From Coriobacteriia bacterium (GTDB taxonomy: Bacteria > Actinomycetota > Coriobacteriia > Anaerosomatales > SLCP01), in NCBI GenBank assembly GCA_030603745.1, contig JAUVXE010000009.1, forward strand, positions 1 through 64,000: a stretch of DNA of 64,000 nucleotides, given 5' to 3'. Shown piece after piece: positions 9,701-17,474 of this stretch. How positions within the stretch are numbered: position 1 is the first letter of the stretch; each line of letters starts with the position of its first letter. A model generated the notes under the pieces. The model was not told the origin of the DNA and searched no databases. It saw nothing but the letters and a program-made list of their open reading frames with translations. A program made the position numbers and the translations under genes.

Positions 9701-10066
9701 GAGTGGGTCCTTCGCAGTGACGGAGCGTATGGGACCCATACGAGTGCCGGCTCTCTGCACACTGGATCGAGCGCGGCCACGTACGCGAGCCTTGAGTTCT
9801 ACGGCTCTCAGGTGACGTGGATCGGGCTACGCGCACCCAACCGGGGAATCGCGAACGTCTACATCGACGGGGAGTTCGCCGGTGAGGTCGACTGTTACTG
9901 GCCCTCGTGGGACGGAACGAACTCCTGGCAAGCAAGACTCTTCTCGCGAGACTTCGGGGAGCCCGGGTTCCACGAGATCCGCGTGTACTACACGGGAACC
10001 AAGAACAGCCTGTCCGGAGCTGCGGTCATTGATGTGGACGCGTTCGAGGTCGAAAGCAGCTGGTGA
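6794..10066 (+). CDS. Exported PKD/fibronectin-III surface protein with two jelly-roll-like modules
   Basis: A 1090-aa secreted protein. The N-terminus has an Arg-rich n-region, a hydrophobic segment (about 23-46) and a likely signal peptidase site after GLAAAA. The ORF has a good GGGGGGAGCGCC ribosome binding site. Domains in order: an FN3-like domain (50-150), two PKD domains (about 155-330, each with a [YH]xF or YTF strand before PGxxxV), four or more FN3 domains (330-720), a 129-aa jelly-roll-like module (727-855), one FN3 domain and a second copy of the module (958-1086). There is no LPXTG motif, C-terminal anchor or CWB2 repeat, so how it stays on the cell is unclear. From about codon 630 onward, synonymous sites become less GC-rich, in common with the next three genes. 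Confidence 0.85.
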   Translation: MSGYMPVPRCTLRRSRGARAGRIAFAALILALVFALAAPGLAAAANNAGGAPASSGLAAPVLRVEPVEGVDDLSQLVWSTQFPATGYEVQCALDDLFRPNKLVGSAGLDAGISEYRFGGLKVGTTYFYRVRAVSGSTKGPWSNIVFFVHGQRHTGSNPPIAVAGADYHTFVGVPVTLDASLSHDPDGTIVKYEWDFDADGTWDATTTGPTVSHAFDKPGNRRVLLRVTDHSGLTATDRTHVMVRMDAFPPVAVIAGPSEVYVGEPAFFDGSLSYDDEGFITTYSWSFIGDDEYEFSSLLPTVAYTFLVPGEWVVRLDVRDAVGNVGTAQMSVLVKVRDHVAPAVVQNVRAFDTPDDEGGSITVEWDANSESDLLGYHVYRSESADGPFALVGTSVGTSFVDVGVTDGVEYFYVVTAYDALEFESDPSAVVSAIAADNLAPEPPTGLSAVPVASGGAVDLAWTASISADVAGYRVYRDGAQIADQPGTTYSDTGLAEGAVHVYSVRAYDGAGNLSDAALADSVTVTTTSPPATPTGVTAVDVPGDGGGAIEVSWDANTDHAVGYIVDVYEGIVLVRSEDVGDATSHVFSGLTDGVEYGIAVSAYDAFDRESAPSALVYVTPMDNTAPDAPQDVVVTNRGARSIALGWSAVGSGAGIEYYEVERSDDDGENWVIVGAVPGVEFVDQSCAPSTTYVYRVRAFDMAGQASEYSDPVTATTKVNPVDAVKRYENTDPSVVYVGDWYLRSDGAYGTHTSGGSIHTGMAGSTYAELEFYGSQVTWIGLRAPNRGIAHVYIDGEFVAAVDCYRSTWHAVESWQVPLFAHDFGTPGSHQIRVYHTGLKNESSANTLIEIDAFDVVAPDEAPPTIPTGLIAQRVLPTQANLTWTASSDNVAVAGYRIQRSTDNGPWVDLAVVPAPGYTDGSLEFGSTYRYRVSAFDASENESEFTGPVSASGSGVYRYENTHESVVYVGEWVLRSDGAYGTHTSAGSLHTGSSAATYASLEFYGSQVTWIGLRAPNRGIANVYIDGEFAGEVDCYWPSWDGTNSWQARLFSRDFGEPGFHEIRVYYTGTKNSLSGAAVIDVDAFEVESSW
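8972..9358 (+). repeat. Jelly-roll-like module, copy 1 (129 codons)
   Basis: Encodes residues 727-855 of the surface protein. It has the YEN(T)xxSVVYVGxWxLRSDGAYGTH opening, FYGSQVTWIGLRAPNRGIA core and IDAFDV ending of a domain commonly found in bacterial glycan-associated exported proteins. The second copy at 9665-10051 has exactly the same length. Confidence 0.8.
9665..10051 (+). repeat. Jelly-roll-like module, copy 2 (129 codons)
   Basis: Encodes residues 958-1086, the last domain of the surface protein. It repeats copy 1 with long identical stretches such as FYGSQVTWIGLRAPNRGIA followed by NVYIDGEF. Many bases also match, so the duplication looks recent or is kept similar by gene conversion. 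Confidence 0.8.
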
Positions 10067-10103
10067 GAGTTCAAGCCGTGTATCAGCGGTGATCCAGGGA
10101 GTA

Positions 10104-10153
10104 CAGGCACGCTGTGCGTGTGGCACTATTCGTAGTGACACTCAGCGTGCCTG
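10104..10153 (+). terminator. Long imperfect hairpin with a UUCG loop between surface protein and glycosyltransferase genes
   Basis: CAGGCACGCTG (10104-10114) pairs perfectly with CAGCGTGCCTG (10143-10153). Inside, GTGT (10118-10121) pairs with ACAC (10138-10141), and CACTA (10124-10128) pairs with TAGTG (10133-10137) around a TTCG tetraloop, giving about 20 base pairs in total. There is no U-run after it, so a factor-independent terminator of unusual form, an RNA-processing site and a protein-binding palindrome are all possible. It lies 38 bp after the upstream stop codon. Confidence 0.55.
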
Positions 10154-10206
10154 CTCTCTGGAGGTGGACTATCAGTAGTCTTAGCGGCGGGACAGACCAG
10201 GGCAGT

Positions 10207-11418
10207 ATGGGGACCCCGCTGAAGGGTGTTCACGTGTGCATGGTTCGCACGTCGGACTATGCCAATGACGCACGAGCGCTGAAGCAGGCCGCAGCCCTCT
10301 CAGAAGCGGGTGCCCGAGTCTCGATGGTCGGCATCGGGCACGCCATGCCAGCGCATCTTGAAGCTGGACCTTACGAGGTTCGCATCGTCCCGTATCCCCC
10401 CGGGCCACGGCTGGGTCGAGAGGATGTGTGGTGGCCGCTCAGGGTGGCGGTCAACCTCACGTACACGCGTGCCCTCTTCTGGCACAGGAGGAACGCGTTC
10501 TACGCATACGGAACGGAACTCTGGCAAGAGGTCAGTGAACTCAGGCCCGACGTCGTGCACGCGTACAACGTGTTCACTCTCCCGGTCGCCGCGCGCGCCA
10601 AAGCGGAGTTCGCGGCGAAGGTGGTGTACGACTGTCGGGACCTGTTCGGAGATGTCGCATATTTCACGTCGCGACGACGTCGGAGAATCCGGCGGGTCGA
10701 GAGACAGTTCATCGACGCGGCTGACGCGGTGATGGCCGTCTCGGAACCGCTTTCACGGGTCCTCGAGGCGCGCTACCGGATCGTCCCGCCGACAGTCGTG
10801 TACAACGGGCCGATAGAGGTGGTCTCGAGCGCGTCTCCCGTGTCGCAGCCTTTGCGGATCCTGTTCCAGGGCGGGTTTCGGTTCGACAGGAATCTCGAGA
10901 CTTTGATCAGAGGCATGGCCGCACTTCGCGGCAGTGCCGTCCTGACACTGCAGGGGTTTGGAGACGACGAGGATAAACTCAAAGCTCTTGTACAGGAGTG
11001 TGGCGTTGAGTCCTCGGTGTCCTTCGTGCCTCCAGCCGCACCGCTTGAGGTTGTGACTGCTGCAGCAGCGCATGATGTCGGAGTCATCTGCCACAAGGGT
11101 GATTCGCTCAACCTTCAACTTGCCGTTCCCAACAAGCTGATGGACTATCTAGGTGCCGGACTTGCACTTGCAGTCAGCGATCTGCCGGGACATCGCAGCG
11201 TGCTGGAGGGCACTGGTGCCGCTGTCTTCCTCGATCCAAGCAGCCCTGAAGGCCTGGCTTCCGGCCTGCAGGAGCTTGTGGATGATCCGGAAAGGGTTGC
11301 CAGGATGAAGGAATCATCACTCTCGCTAGCGCGGGGGCTCGAATGGTCGGTCCAGGCTGACAGAATGCTGGAACTGTACGAGTCGACGATCGCTCCAGCG
11401 AATCGAGTGACTCGGTGA
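10207..11418 (+). CDS. Glycosyltransferase family 4 protein
   Basis: A GT-B fold glycosyltransferase (GT4 type), 403 aa from the ATG at 10207. A GTG at 10114 is in frame, but it lies inside the hairpin and adds 31 atypical residues. The N-terminal domain has a glycine-poor VCMVRTSDYANDARALKQA strand-helix unit and the VHAYNVFTLP and YDCRDLF motifs. The C-terminal nucleotide-sugar domain shows FQGGFRFDRNLETLIRGM and the acceptor/donor motif region PNKLMDYLGAGLALAVSDLPG. The sugar specificity cannot be read. The stop overlaps the following flippase gene by 4 bp, which indicates translational coupling. It belongs to the stretch of lower third-position GC. Confidence 0.85.
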   Translation: MGTPLKGVHVCMVRTSDYANDARALKQAAALSEAGARVSMVGIGHAMPAHLEAGPYEVRIVPYPPGPRLGREDVWWPLRVAVNLTYTRALFWHRRNAFYAYGTELWQEVSELRPDVVHAYNVFTLPVAARAKAEFAAKVVYDCRDLFGDVAYFTSRRRRRIRRVERQFIDAADAVMAVSEPLSRVLEARYRIVPPTVVYNGPIEVVSSASPVSQPLRILFQGGFRFDRNLETLIRGMAALRGSAVLTLQGFGDDEDKLKALVQECGVESSVSFVPPAAPLEVVTAAAAHDVGVICHKGDSLNLQLAVPNKLMDYLGAGLALAVSDLPGHRSVLEGTGAAVFLDPSSPEGLASGLQELVDDPERVARMKESSLSLARGLEWSVQADRMLELYESTIAPANRVTR

Positions 11419-13205
11419 AGTACTTACACATCACACGCCGGATCTTCGGCATGCTTGGCCTGAGGTTGCGTGAGGGCGCACTGATGGTGTTGCTGCTCGG
11501 CGTGTACGCGGCGCTTGAGGGTTTCGGGATCGGGCTCCTGCTGCCGGTGTTGCAGTACCTGGAGTCGGGCGGCACAGACCTGCCCACAGGAGGGGTGTGG
11601 CCGTATCTGACCGCGGCGAGCGATGCGTTCGGGATCCCGTTGACCCTTGGGACACTGCTGGGTCTCGCTTTCGCTCCGATCCTGTTGCGACAGGGAGTGT
11701 ACTATCTGAACACCTGGTACAACGCGGTCATCCAGAATCGGGCGGTTGAACGATTGATGGTCCGTGGTTTCGCGGCAGTGTCCCGCGCTGAGCTGTCGTT
11801 CATCGATAGCCAGGACCAGGGCCGGCTGATCAGCTTCATCACGGGGCAGACGTCGAAGTGCGGCACCGCACTCATCCAGTACATCCGGCTGTTGAGCGCC
11901 ATCTCGATCATCAGCGTGTATGCGATCCTGCTGATGTTCATCTCGTGGCAACTCGCCATCATCGCGGTGGTCGCCATGATGGCGGTGTCGGTCGCCGTTC
12001 GGCGCATTCTCGTGAGTTCTCGTGCGTACGGGGCACAGGTCACCGCGGCCTCGGTCGCACTCTCCTCCTTCGTCCGGGAGCGTCTGGGCTCATTGCGTCT
12101 GGTGAAGATGCGCGCCCGAGAGGACGCCGAATCCGAGGCACTGGGAAGCCTCGCGTCGACGCTGCGTCGAGCGAGCACCAGGATCTCCGTCGCCTCGGCA
12201 CGCGTGGAGATCATCGTCGACCCCGCACTCATGCTGGCCGTGTTCGCGATCATATGGGTCGGAGTGACCCGGTTCGGACTCACCCTCGCGAGCCTGGGAT
12301 TGTTCATGTTCATCTTGCTTCGGTTGAACGCGAAGGCGAAGGAGGTCAATGTCGGGCGACAGCAGCTTGCAAGCATGTTGCCGGCGTTCGATTTCGTCGA
12401 GCAGATGCTGAGTGCGGCGGAGTCCGTCCCGACTCCCAGCGGCGGCAGCCGCGCGTTCACGGGCCTCGGCGATTCTCTCGTGTTCGAGGATGTTCGCTTC
12501 GCCTACTCCAAGGACTCATCCGAGGTCTTGCGAGGCGTCAACCTCAAGATCCTCAGGGGCACGACGACTGCACTCGTGGGACGTTCTGGTGCAGGCAAGT
12601 CGACGCTCATCGACATGATCCCGCTGCTTCGACGGCCGACCTCGGGTCGCATCCTGTTCGACGGCATCCCCGCCGATGAGTTCGAGCTCGCTTCTGTGCG
12701 CCGTAGTATCGGGTTCCTCACACAGGAGCCGATCCTGCTCAACGACACGATCCGAAAGAACCTCACCTACGGCCTGGAGCGGGAGCCCACGGAGGAGGAG
12801 CTTCGGCGGGCGCTGGAGCAGAGCTACTGCAGTGAGTTCGTGGAGGCGTTGCCCGATGGTCTCGAGACTCGTCTTGGCGATCGCGGCGTCCGCTTCTCGG
12901 GAGGGCAGCGCCAGCGCCTTGCCCTCGCACGTGTGCTGCTGCAAGATCCGGACATCCTGATTCTCGACGAGCCGACAAGTGCGCTCGATTCCGAGTCCGA
13001 ACAGTACATTCAGAGGGCCTTCGAGCGTGTCGCCGAGGATCGGACCGTGGTCGTCATCGCTCACCGGCTCGCCACCGTCGAGCACGCGGACCAGATCGTC
13101 GTGTTGCACGAGGGCGCCATCGTTGAGATGGGCACCCACGCTGAGCTGCTCGGACGTCCGGAGGGTCACTACAGGCGGTTGTTCGACATGCAGATCAGGG
13201 CGTAG
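11415..13205 (+). CDS. ABC transporter with fused permease and ATPase, PglK-like glycan flippase
   Basis: A 596-aa half-transporter. The N-terminal membrane domain has five to six hydrophobic segments over residues 1-320; its start resembles PglK/WlaB-type flippases (ALEGFGIGLLLPVLQYL). The nucleotide-binding domain has Walker A GRSGAGKST (about 389), signature SGGQRQRLALARVLL (about 495), Walker B ILILDEP and an H-loop IAHRLATV. PglK-like exporters flip polyprenyl-linked oligosaccharides across the membrane at the cost of ATP. Its position between two GT4 genes supports a lipid-linked glycan substrate rather than a drug or lipid. The start is a GTG overlapping the previous stop. Confidence 0.85.
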   Translation: MKYLHITRRIFGMLGLRLREGALMVLLLGVYAALEGFGIGLLLPVLQYLESGGTDLPTGGVWPYLTAASDAFGIPLTLGTLLGLAFAPILLRQGVYYLNTWYNAVIQNRAVERLMVRGFAAVSRAELSFIDSQDQGRLISFITGQTSKCGTALIQYIRLLSAISIISVYAILLMFISWQLAIIAVVAMMAVSVAVRRILVSSRAYGAQVTAASVALSSFVRERLGSLRLVKMRAREDAESEALGSLASTLRRASTRISVASARVEIIVDPALMLAVFAIIWVGVTRFGLTLASLGLFMFILLRLNAKAKEVNVGRQQLASMLPAFDFVEQMLSAAESVPTPSGGSRAFTGLGDSLVFEDVRFAYSKDSSEVLRGVNLKILRGTTTALVGRSGAGKSTLIDMIPLLRRPTSGRILFDGIPADEFELASVRRSIGFLTQEPILLNDTIRKNLTYGLEREPTEEELRRALEQSYCSEFVEALPDGLETRLGDRGVRFSGGQRQRLALARVLLQDPDILILDEPTSALDSESEQYIQRAFERVAEDRTVVVIAHRLATVEHADQIVVLHEGAIVEMGTHAELLGRPEGHYRRLFDMQIRA

Positions 13206-13207
13206 GT

Positions 13208-14467
13208 ATGCGGATGTCGCTGCATCACAGCGAGCGGCCCCGTGATGCTGAAGGCCCGGCTGACGGGGCGGGGGACTCGCTCGATCACAGGATCGTCTGT
13301 TCAGTGATCGTCTCGGAGACCCCGGCGCACAACTCCCGCGTGCTCAAGGTCGCCCATGCGGTCGACGCCGCCGGCGGCACCCCCGTGCTGGTGTACTCGG
13401 GGAGCAGTGACGATGACCCGCCACCAGGGTTCGAGGTCACATGGGTTCGACGACATGCCGCCGACAGCGAGATCCGCGTGTGGCCTGTGCGTGTCGCCCA
13501 GAACCTGTTCATCGAGTTCGTTCGAAACCCCCTGGCCATGGCGCGAGCGGCGTGGGAGTTTGACGCCGACATCTATCACGCCCATTTCCTGACAGCCCTG
13601 TTGCCCGCCTGGATAGCGGCCAGGCTGCGCGGGGCGCGGCTTGTGTACGACGTGAGAGACCTGCTGATCGATACGCAACTTCACAAGTGGCCAGGCTGGA
13701 AGATCGGCTACTACCGATGGTTGGAGAGGTTCTTGGCCAGACGAGCCGATGCGGTGATCGCGGTGAGTCGCCCGATGGCTCGGGTGCTGGAATCGAGATT
13801 CGGTCTCGATCACGTGGAGACGATCATCCATGGGCCCACGGAGTGCAGGGTCTCGGAACCCGTTTCGTCGAGTCCTGTTCGCCTGTTCTTCCAGGGGGCG
13901 TTTCGCAGGAACAGAAACCTTGAGGACCTCGTTCGGGCCATGGTGCACCTGCGTGGGCTGGCCACGCTCACCTTGCAGGGCTGGGGAGAGATGGAGGAGA
14001 GTCTACGGGCGCTGGTGAGCGAACTCGGTGTCGGGGACATCGTTGCGTTCATCCCGCCGTGCGATCCCGGTGGCGTGGTGGAGGAGGCATCGCATCACGA
14101 CGTCGGAGTCATCTGCTACAGGGGTGAGACCTTGAACCTTGTGACGACCACCCCGAACAAGCTATACGACTACATCGCTGGCGGACTCGCCATCGCCGCA
14201 TCCGACCTTGAGGGATTGCAGACGGTGATCGGTGAGTTCGGGTGCGGGGTCGCGATCGATCCTTCGAGTTCTGAATCCATCGCACACGGCCTTATCGAGT
14301 TGGTCTCAGATCCTTCCCGCGTGGTCGCGATGAAGCGGGCCGCGGGGCGGGCCTGCCCGCGTCTGACATGGGCGGTCCAGAGCAAGAAGCTAGTGGCGTG
14401 CTATGTGGACCTGCTGGATCCGGCCGGATCGCACAACGTCAGCCACTCACTCGCCAAAGACCGATAG
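13208..14467 (+). CDS. Glycosyltransferase family 4 protein
   Basis: A 419-aa GT4-type protein, closely similar in layout to the one at 10207-11418: ETPAHNSRVLKVAHAV at the N-terminus, YDVRDLLIDT, FQGAFRRNRNLEDLVRAMVHL and PNKLYDYIAGGLAIAASDLEG. This suggests the two arose by duplication and act in the same glycan pathway. The first 30 residues before IVCSVIVS are not conserved-looking, so the true start may be internal. Its 3' end overlaps the convergent gene at 14401 by 67 bp. It is the last gene of the lower-GC stretch. Confidence 0.85.
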   Translation: MRMSLHHSERPRDAEGPADGAGDSLDHRIVCSVIVSETPAHNSRVLKVAHAVDAAGGTPVLVYSGSSDDDPPPGFEVTWVRRHAADSEIRVWPVRVAQNLFIEFVRNPLAMARAAWEFDADIYHAHFLTALLPAWIAARLRGARLVYDVRDLLIDTQLHKWPGWKIGYYRWLERFLARRADAVIAVSRPMARVLESRFGLDHVETIIHGPTECRVSEPVSSSPVRLFFQGAFRRNRNLEDLVRAMVHLRGLATLTLQGWGEMEESLRALVSELGVGDIVAFIPPCDPGGVVEEASHHDVGVICYRGETLNLVTTTPNKLYDYIAGGLAIAASDLEGLQTVIGEFGCGVAIDPSSSESIAHGLIELVSDPSRVVAMKRAAGRACPRLTWAVQSKKLVACYVDLLDPAGSHNVSHSLAKDR

Positions 14468-15681
14468 TCGAAACGGTCGAACCCGACCGGTCGCGTAAGG
14501 GAGTTCGGGTCCTCTCTCCACATGGTATGCAGCTGCCGAATCGCTTCCTCGGTAGCCCTGCGGTCGTCTCCCGGGATGTCCATGCCGAGGTGGTGCTCGC
14601 GCACGAAATCGGCGATCTCCCCGCCGTAGCTGATGCTCAGCACCGGCCTTCGCGTCTGGGCGTACTCGAATATCTTCATCGAGAGCCCGTCCGGACGCTC
14701 GAGGGCCGCGACGTGCAAGCACGCGAACGAGTGCTGTGCGATCCTCTGCATGACCTCGGCCGAGGGCCCCATCTCGTGAAAGCGGGCGATGCCCGATTCG
14801 ACCAGGTTTGATGCCGCAGCGAGGATCTCCGGGTCGCGCGGTGACCAGAAGTCGAGCCGGATATCCGGGATATCGTCGGCGAGTTCCTCCACCACGGCGA
14901 GGAACGCGAGCATCGGGCGTCGGCGCCCGCCTCCGAACGTGCCCGCGTACGCGATGCTGAACGGCCGCTCTCCACCGCTCGGCAAGGCAGGTAGGTCGGC
15001 AGGATCGTATCCGTTCGGGATGATGCTCACGGGAGTCACGGTGTCGGCGGCGAGCAGCCGCCTACAGCCCTCGCTCACCGTCACCACCAGGTCCGCCCGG
15101 TCGAGTGCAGCGGACTGCATCGCGCGAGTGCGCTCGACTCCACGCCTGCGGATCGCGTCATGGGTCGATGCCGGGAGTGATGCCCAGGGGTCCCGCAGGT
15201 CCTGCACGAGCCGGATGTCGGGCTCCGTATCGCGGAGCTTGGCCGCCCACCAGTTGACGTGGAACGGGGGACCCGTCGCCACCACGCAGCGGATGCCGTG
15301 CCGGCGGATGAGACGGCGGGCGGCGGGCAGCATCACGAGCCCCCACCAGCGCGCGTCCTCGTCCAGCCCAAGGAGACGGAACACGGGGAGCGCGAGCTTG
15401 CGCCACGCGATCAGCGCGAGGCCGCGGACACCCGGGGCCGGCCGGCGGGTGTCGAGCAGATGCGGGCCGAGCGAGGGGATGCGGTGGATCGTGATGCGCG
15501 GGTGGTCGAGCTCGCGGAGCGCCTCGGTGTCGTGCGGGAGCCAGCGCACCGTGAGGAGGTGGACCTCGCGTCCGCCCTCGGCGAGATAGCGGGCGAGCTT
15601 GGTCCAGCGCCTGGCGCCCACGCCGGCATAGGGCGGGGTCCGGAACGAGATGACGAGTATGGGGGCCGTCTCGGTGGGCAT
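14401..15681 (-). CDS. Glycosyltransferase family 4 protein (minus strand)
   Basis: A 426-aa GT4-type protein from the ATG at 15681 (MPTETAPILVISFRTPPYAG). The frame extends upstream to 16455, but that part is shadow of the methyltransferase and GT2 genes. Seen are PYAGVGARRWTKLARYLAEGG, VVATGPPFHVNWWAAKLRD, VQDLRDPW, SIIPNGYDPADLP, AYAGTFGGGRRRPMLAFL and KIFEYAQTRRPVLSIS. The layout is close to that of the GT at 17471-18835 (shared ATGPPF, DLRDP, IPNGFDPADF). Its tail overlaps the convergent GT4 gene by 67 bp. Substrate unknown. Confidence 0.85.
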   Translation of the reverse strand: MPTETAPILVISFRTPPYAGVGARRWTKLARYLAEGGREVHLLTVRWLPHDTEALRELDHPRITIHRIPSLGPHLLDTRRPAPGVRGLALIAWRKLALPVFRLLGLDEDARWWGLVMLPAARRLIRRHGIRCVVATGPPFHVNWWAAKLRDTEPDIRLVQDLRDPWASLPASTHDAIRRRGVERTRAMQSAALDRADLVVTVSEGCRRLLAADTVTPVSIIPNGYDPADLPALPSGGERPFSIAYAGTFGGGRRRPMLAFLAVVEELADDIPDIRLDFWSPRDPEILAAASNLVESGIARFHEMGPSAEVMQRIAQHSFACLHVAALERPDGLSMKIFEYAQTRRPVLSISYGGEIADFVREHHLGMDIPGDDRRATEEAIRQLHTMWREDPNSLTRPVGFDRFDYRSLASEWLTLCDPAGSSRST

Positions 15682-15855
15682 CGGCGGATCCGGTTCGTCG
15701 CGGTCGGTTCGTTCGGGCTGCGTTTCCGGGTCCCACTCTAGTCCACAGGCGGCCCGACAGCCACGGCCGCGCGACGGCGGATCGTGCCGGTGGCGATATC
15801 CCGGGTGTGGGACGATAATCGGGGAGCCGGTTGAGCGGCGCCGGCTGGGAGGCCG

Positions 15856-16410
15856 ATGAAGCGCTTTGTCACATACGAAGAGTTCCTCGGCGCCGACCAG
15901 GCGTACTTCGCCGATCGTTGGCCGTACCTGAGTGCGGTCATCGGCATGCTGGAGCGGATGGAGTTCGATTCGTGCCTCGAGCTCGGAACCAACGGGTTCC
16001 CGCTGGTGAAGGGGTCCGACACGATGGACCTCACGCCGTTCGACGGTCTGACCTATCGGCACGATGCCCGGGAGCCGTTCCCGTTCGGCGACAAGACGTA
16101 CGATCTGTTCGTCGCGCTCCAGGTCTGGGAGCACCTCGACGACCACCAGGAGGCGGTCTTCGCGGAGGTGATGCGGACCTGCCGCGCGGCGGTGCTCTCC
16201 TTTCCCTACCTGTGGCACTCCCCGGAGAGCCCGCGCCATCACGGACTGGGACACGACACCTTCTCCCGGTGGACGCTCGGGGTGCGCCCCGTGAAGCGGC
16301 GAATCATCTGGAGGGGCCGTGCTCTCCCGGCGGCCGTGCCCGATGCGCTCGTTCGCGGTCGGTTCGCCCGGGCAGTGTACGTCTTCGACTTCGACAAGGC
16401 GGGCAGATGA
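15856..16410 (+). CDS. SAM-dependent methyltransferase-like protein
   Basis: A 184-aa protein with the core of a class I methyltransferase: CLELGTNG as the SAM-binding loop (motif I), DTMDLTPFDGL, then FPFGDKTYDLFVALQVWEHLDD and AVLSFPYLWH. It is shorter than most glycan methyltransferases. It heads a run of four plus-strand glycan genes joined by ATGA/GTGA overlaps. A GATAAT at 15813-15818 may be the -10 of this operon. It could modify a sugar or glycan end; the substrate cannot be inferred. Confidence 0.75.
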   Translation: MKRFVTYEEFLGADQAYFADRWPYLSAVIGMLERMEFDSCLELGTNGFPLVKGSDTMDLTPFDGLTYRHDAREPFPFGDKTYDLFVALQVWEHLDDHQEAVFAEVMRTCRAAVLSFPYLWHSPESPRHHGLGHDTFSRWTLGVRPVKRRIIWRGRALPAAVPDALVRGRFARAVYVFDFDKAGR

Positions 16411-17474
16411 GCGAGGACTCCCTCGGCGGATGGACCGACCCGTACGGGCGTACACGCGACTCGCTCGCCGCGCGCGTGGATGACTTCGCGCCCGGACTCG
16501 TCTCGGTCGTCATCCCGTGCTTCGACATGGAGCGCTTCGTGGCCGAGGCGATCGAGAGCGCCCTCGGCCAGACCTGGCCCGACATCGAGGTCATCGTGGT
16601 CGATGACGGCTCGACCGATCGTAGCCGGGAGATCATCGAAGGCTACGGCGACCGGGTCATCGCGCGCTTCCGGGATAACGCCGGCGCTTGCGTGGCGCGC
16701 AACGACGGCCTTGAGCTCGCCCGTGGGGAGTTCATCCAGTTCCTCGACGCCGACGACACCCTCGTGCCGGACGCGGTGGAACGGCGCATCGCCGCCTTCG
16801 CGCCCGGTGTGGGCGCCGTGTTCGGCGATCGCGTGCACGTGACCGCCGAGGGGCGTCCAGCGCGGTGGGCGCTCCCCCCGCACTCCGAGCGCGTGTGGGA
16901 GTCGGTGGGGATGATCCAGTACGTGCTCTTCTGGGGCATGGGCGTGTTCGAGCCGTTGCACCGGCGGGGGTGGGTCATGCGGGTCGGCGGATTCGACGAG
17001 GCCCTGCCGAGCTCCCAGGAGCCCGACTTCCATCTCCGGCTCCTGCTCGCGGGCAGCCGGTTCGAGTATCTGCCCGGAGTGGCGGGCATACAGCGTCATC
17101 ACGCCGCGCCGACCCGCATCAGCAACACCGCGTGGTGGGAGAGCGGGTCCAAGGCCCGCCTTGGCTACTGGCGCCATCGCATGGCGCTCATCTCGGCGGT
17201 CGACCCCGGCTTGGTCGATGGTCCTTTCCGGGACCGGGCGGCCCGCCGGCTCATCAGCGATGCGGTGCACATCACCCGCTTTGGCGGGGGCGAACTCGCG
17301 CGCGACTACTATCGCGAGGTGGTCTCGCTGTTCCCCGGCTACCGGCCGGAGGGGATCCCCGGCGTGGTGGTGCGTCTCTTCGGGCTCTGGACCGCGATCC
17401 GCCTCGGCGCCTGGCGCATCAGGGTCCGGGAGGGGGTGCGCGCTGTGGTGGACCGCCTCGGCGGTGGCCGATGA
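16407..17474 (+). CDS. Glycosyltransferase family 2 protein
   Basis: A GT-A fold glycosyltransferase of 355 aa. The ATG at 16407 overlaps the methyltransferase stop (ATGA). The family hallmarks are clear: LVSVVIPCFDMERFVAEAI, VIVVDDGSTDRSREII, ARNDGLELARGEFIQFLDADD (the DxD metal site) and, further on, GGFDEALPSSQEPDFHLRLL. No membrane segment is obvious. It probably adds one sugar to the lipid-linked glycan on the cytoplasmic face. Confidence 0.88.
   Translation: MSEDSLGGWTDPYGRTRDSLAARVDDFAPGLVSVVIPCFDMERFVAEAIESALGQTWPDIEVIVVDDGSTDRSREIIEGYGDRVIARFRDNAGACVARNDGLELARGEFIQFLDADDTLVPDAVERRIAAFAPGVGAVFGDRVHVTAEGRPARWALPPHSERVWESVGMIQYVLFWGMGVFEPLHRRGWVMRVGGFDEALPSSQEPDFHLRLLLAGSRFEYLPGVAGIQRHHAAPTRISNTAWWESGSKARLGYWRHRMALISAVDPGLVDGPFRDRAARRLISDAVHITRFGGGELARDYYREVVSLFPGYRPEGIPGVVVRLFGLWTAIRLGAWRIRVREGVRAVVDRLGGGR

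Noticed and set aside
10114-10206. GTG at 10,114 as start of the GT4 gene
   Set aside because: It lies in the 5' arm of a long hairpin, has no ribosome binding site and adds residues not typical of the family.
15831-16406. The plus-strand frame upstream of the GT2 gene as a fused domain
   Set aside because: It is Arg-rich shadow of the methyltransferase gene at 15,856, which has its own clear motifs.
16865-17470. A 5' extension of the GT4 gene at 17,471
   Set aside because: It lies inside the GT2 gene in another frame. The ATGA junction at 17,471 gives the family-like N-terminus.
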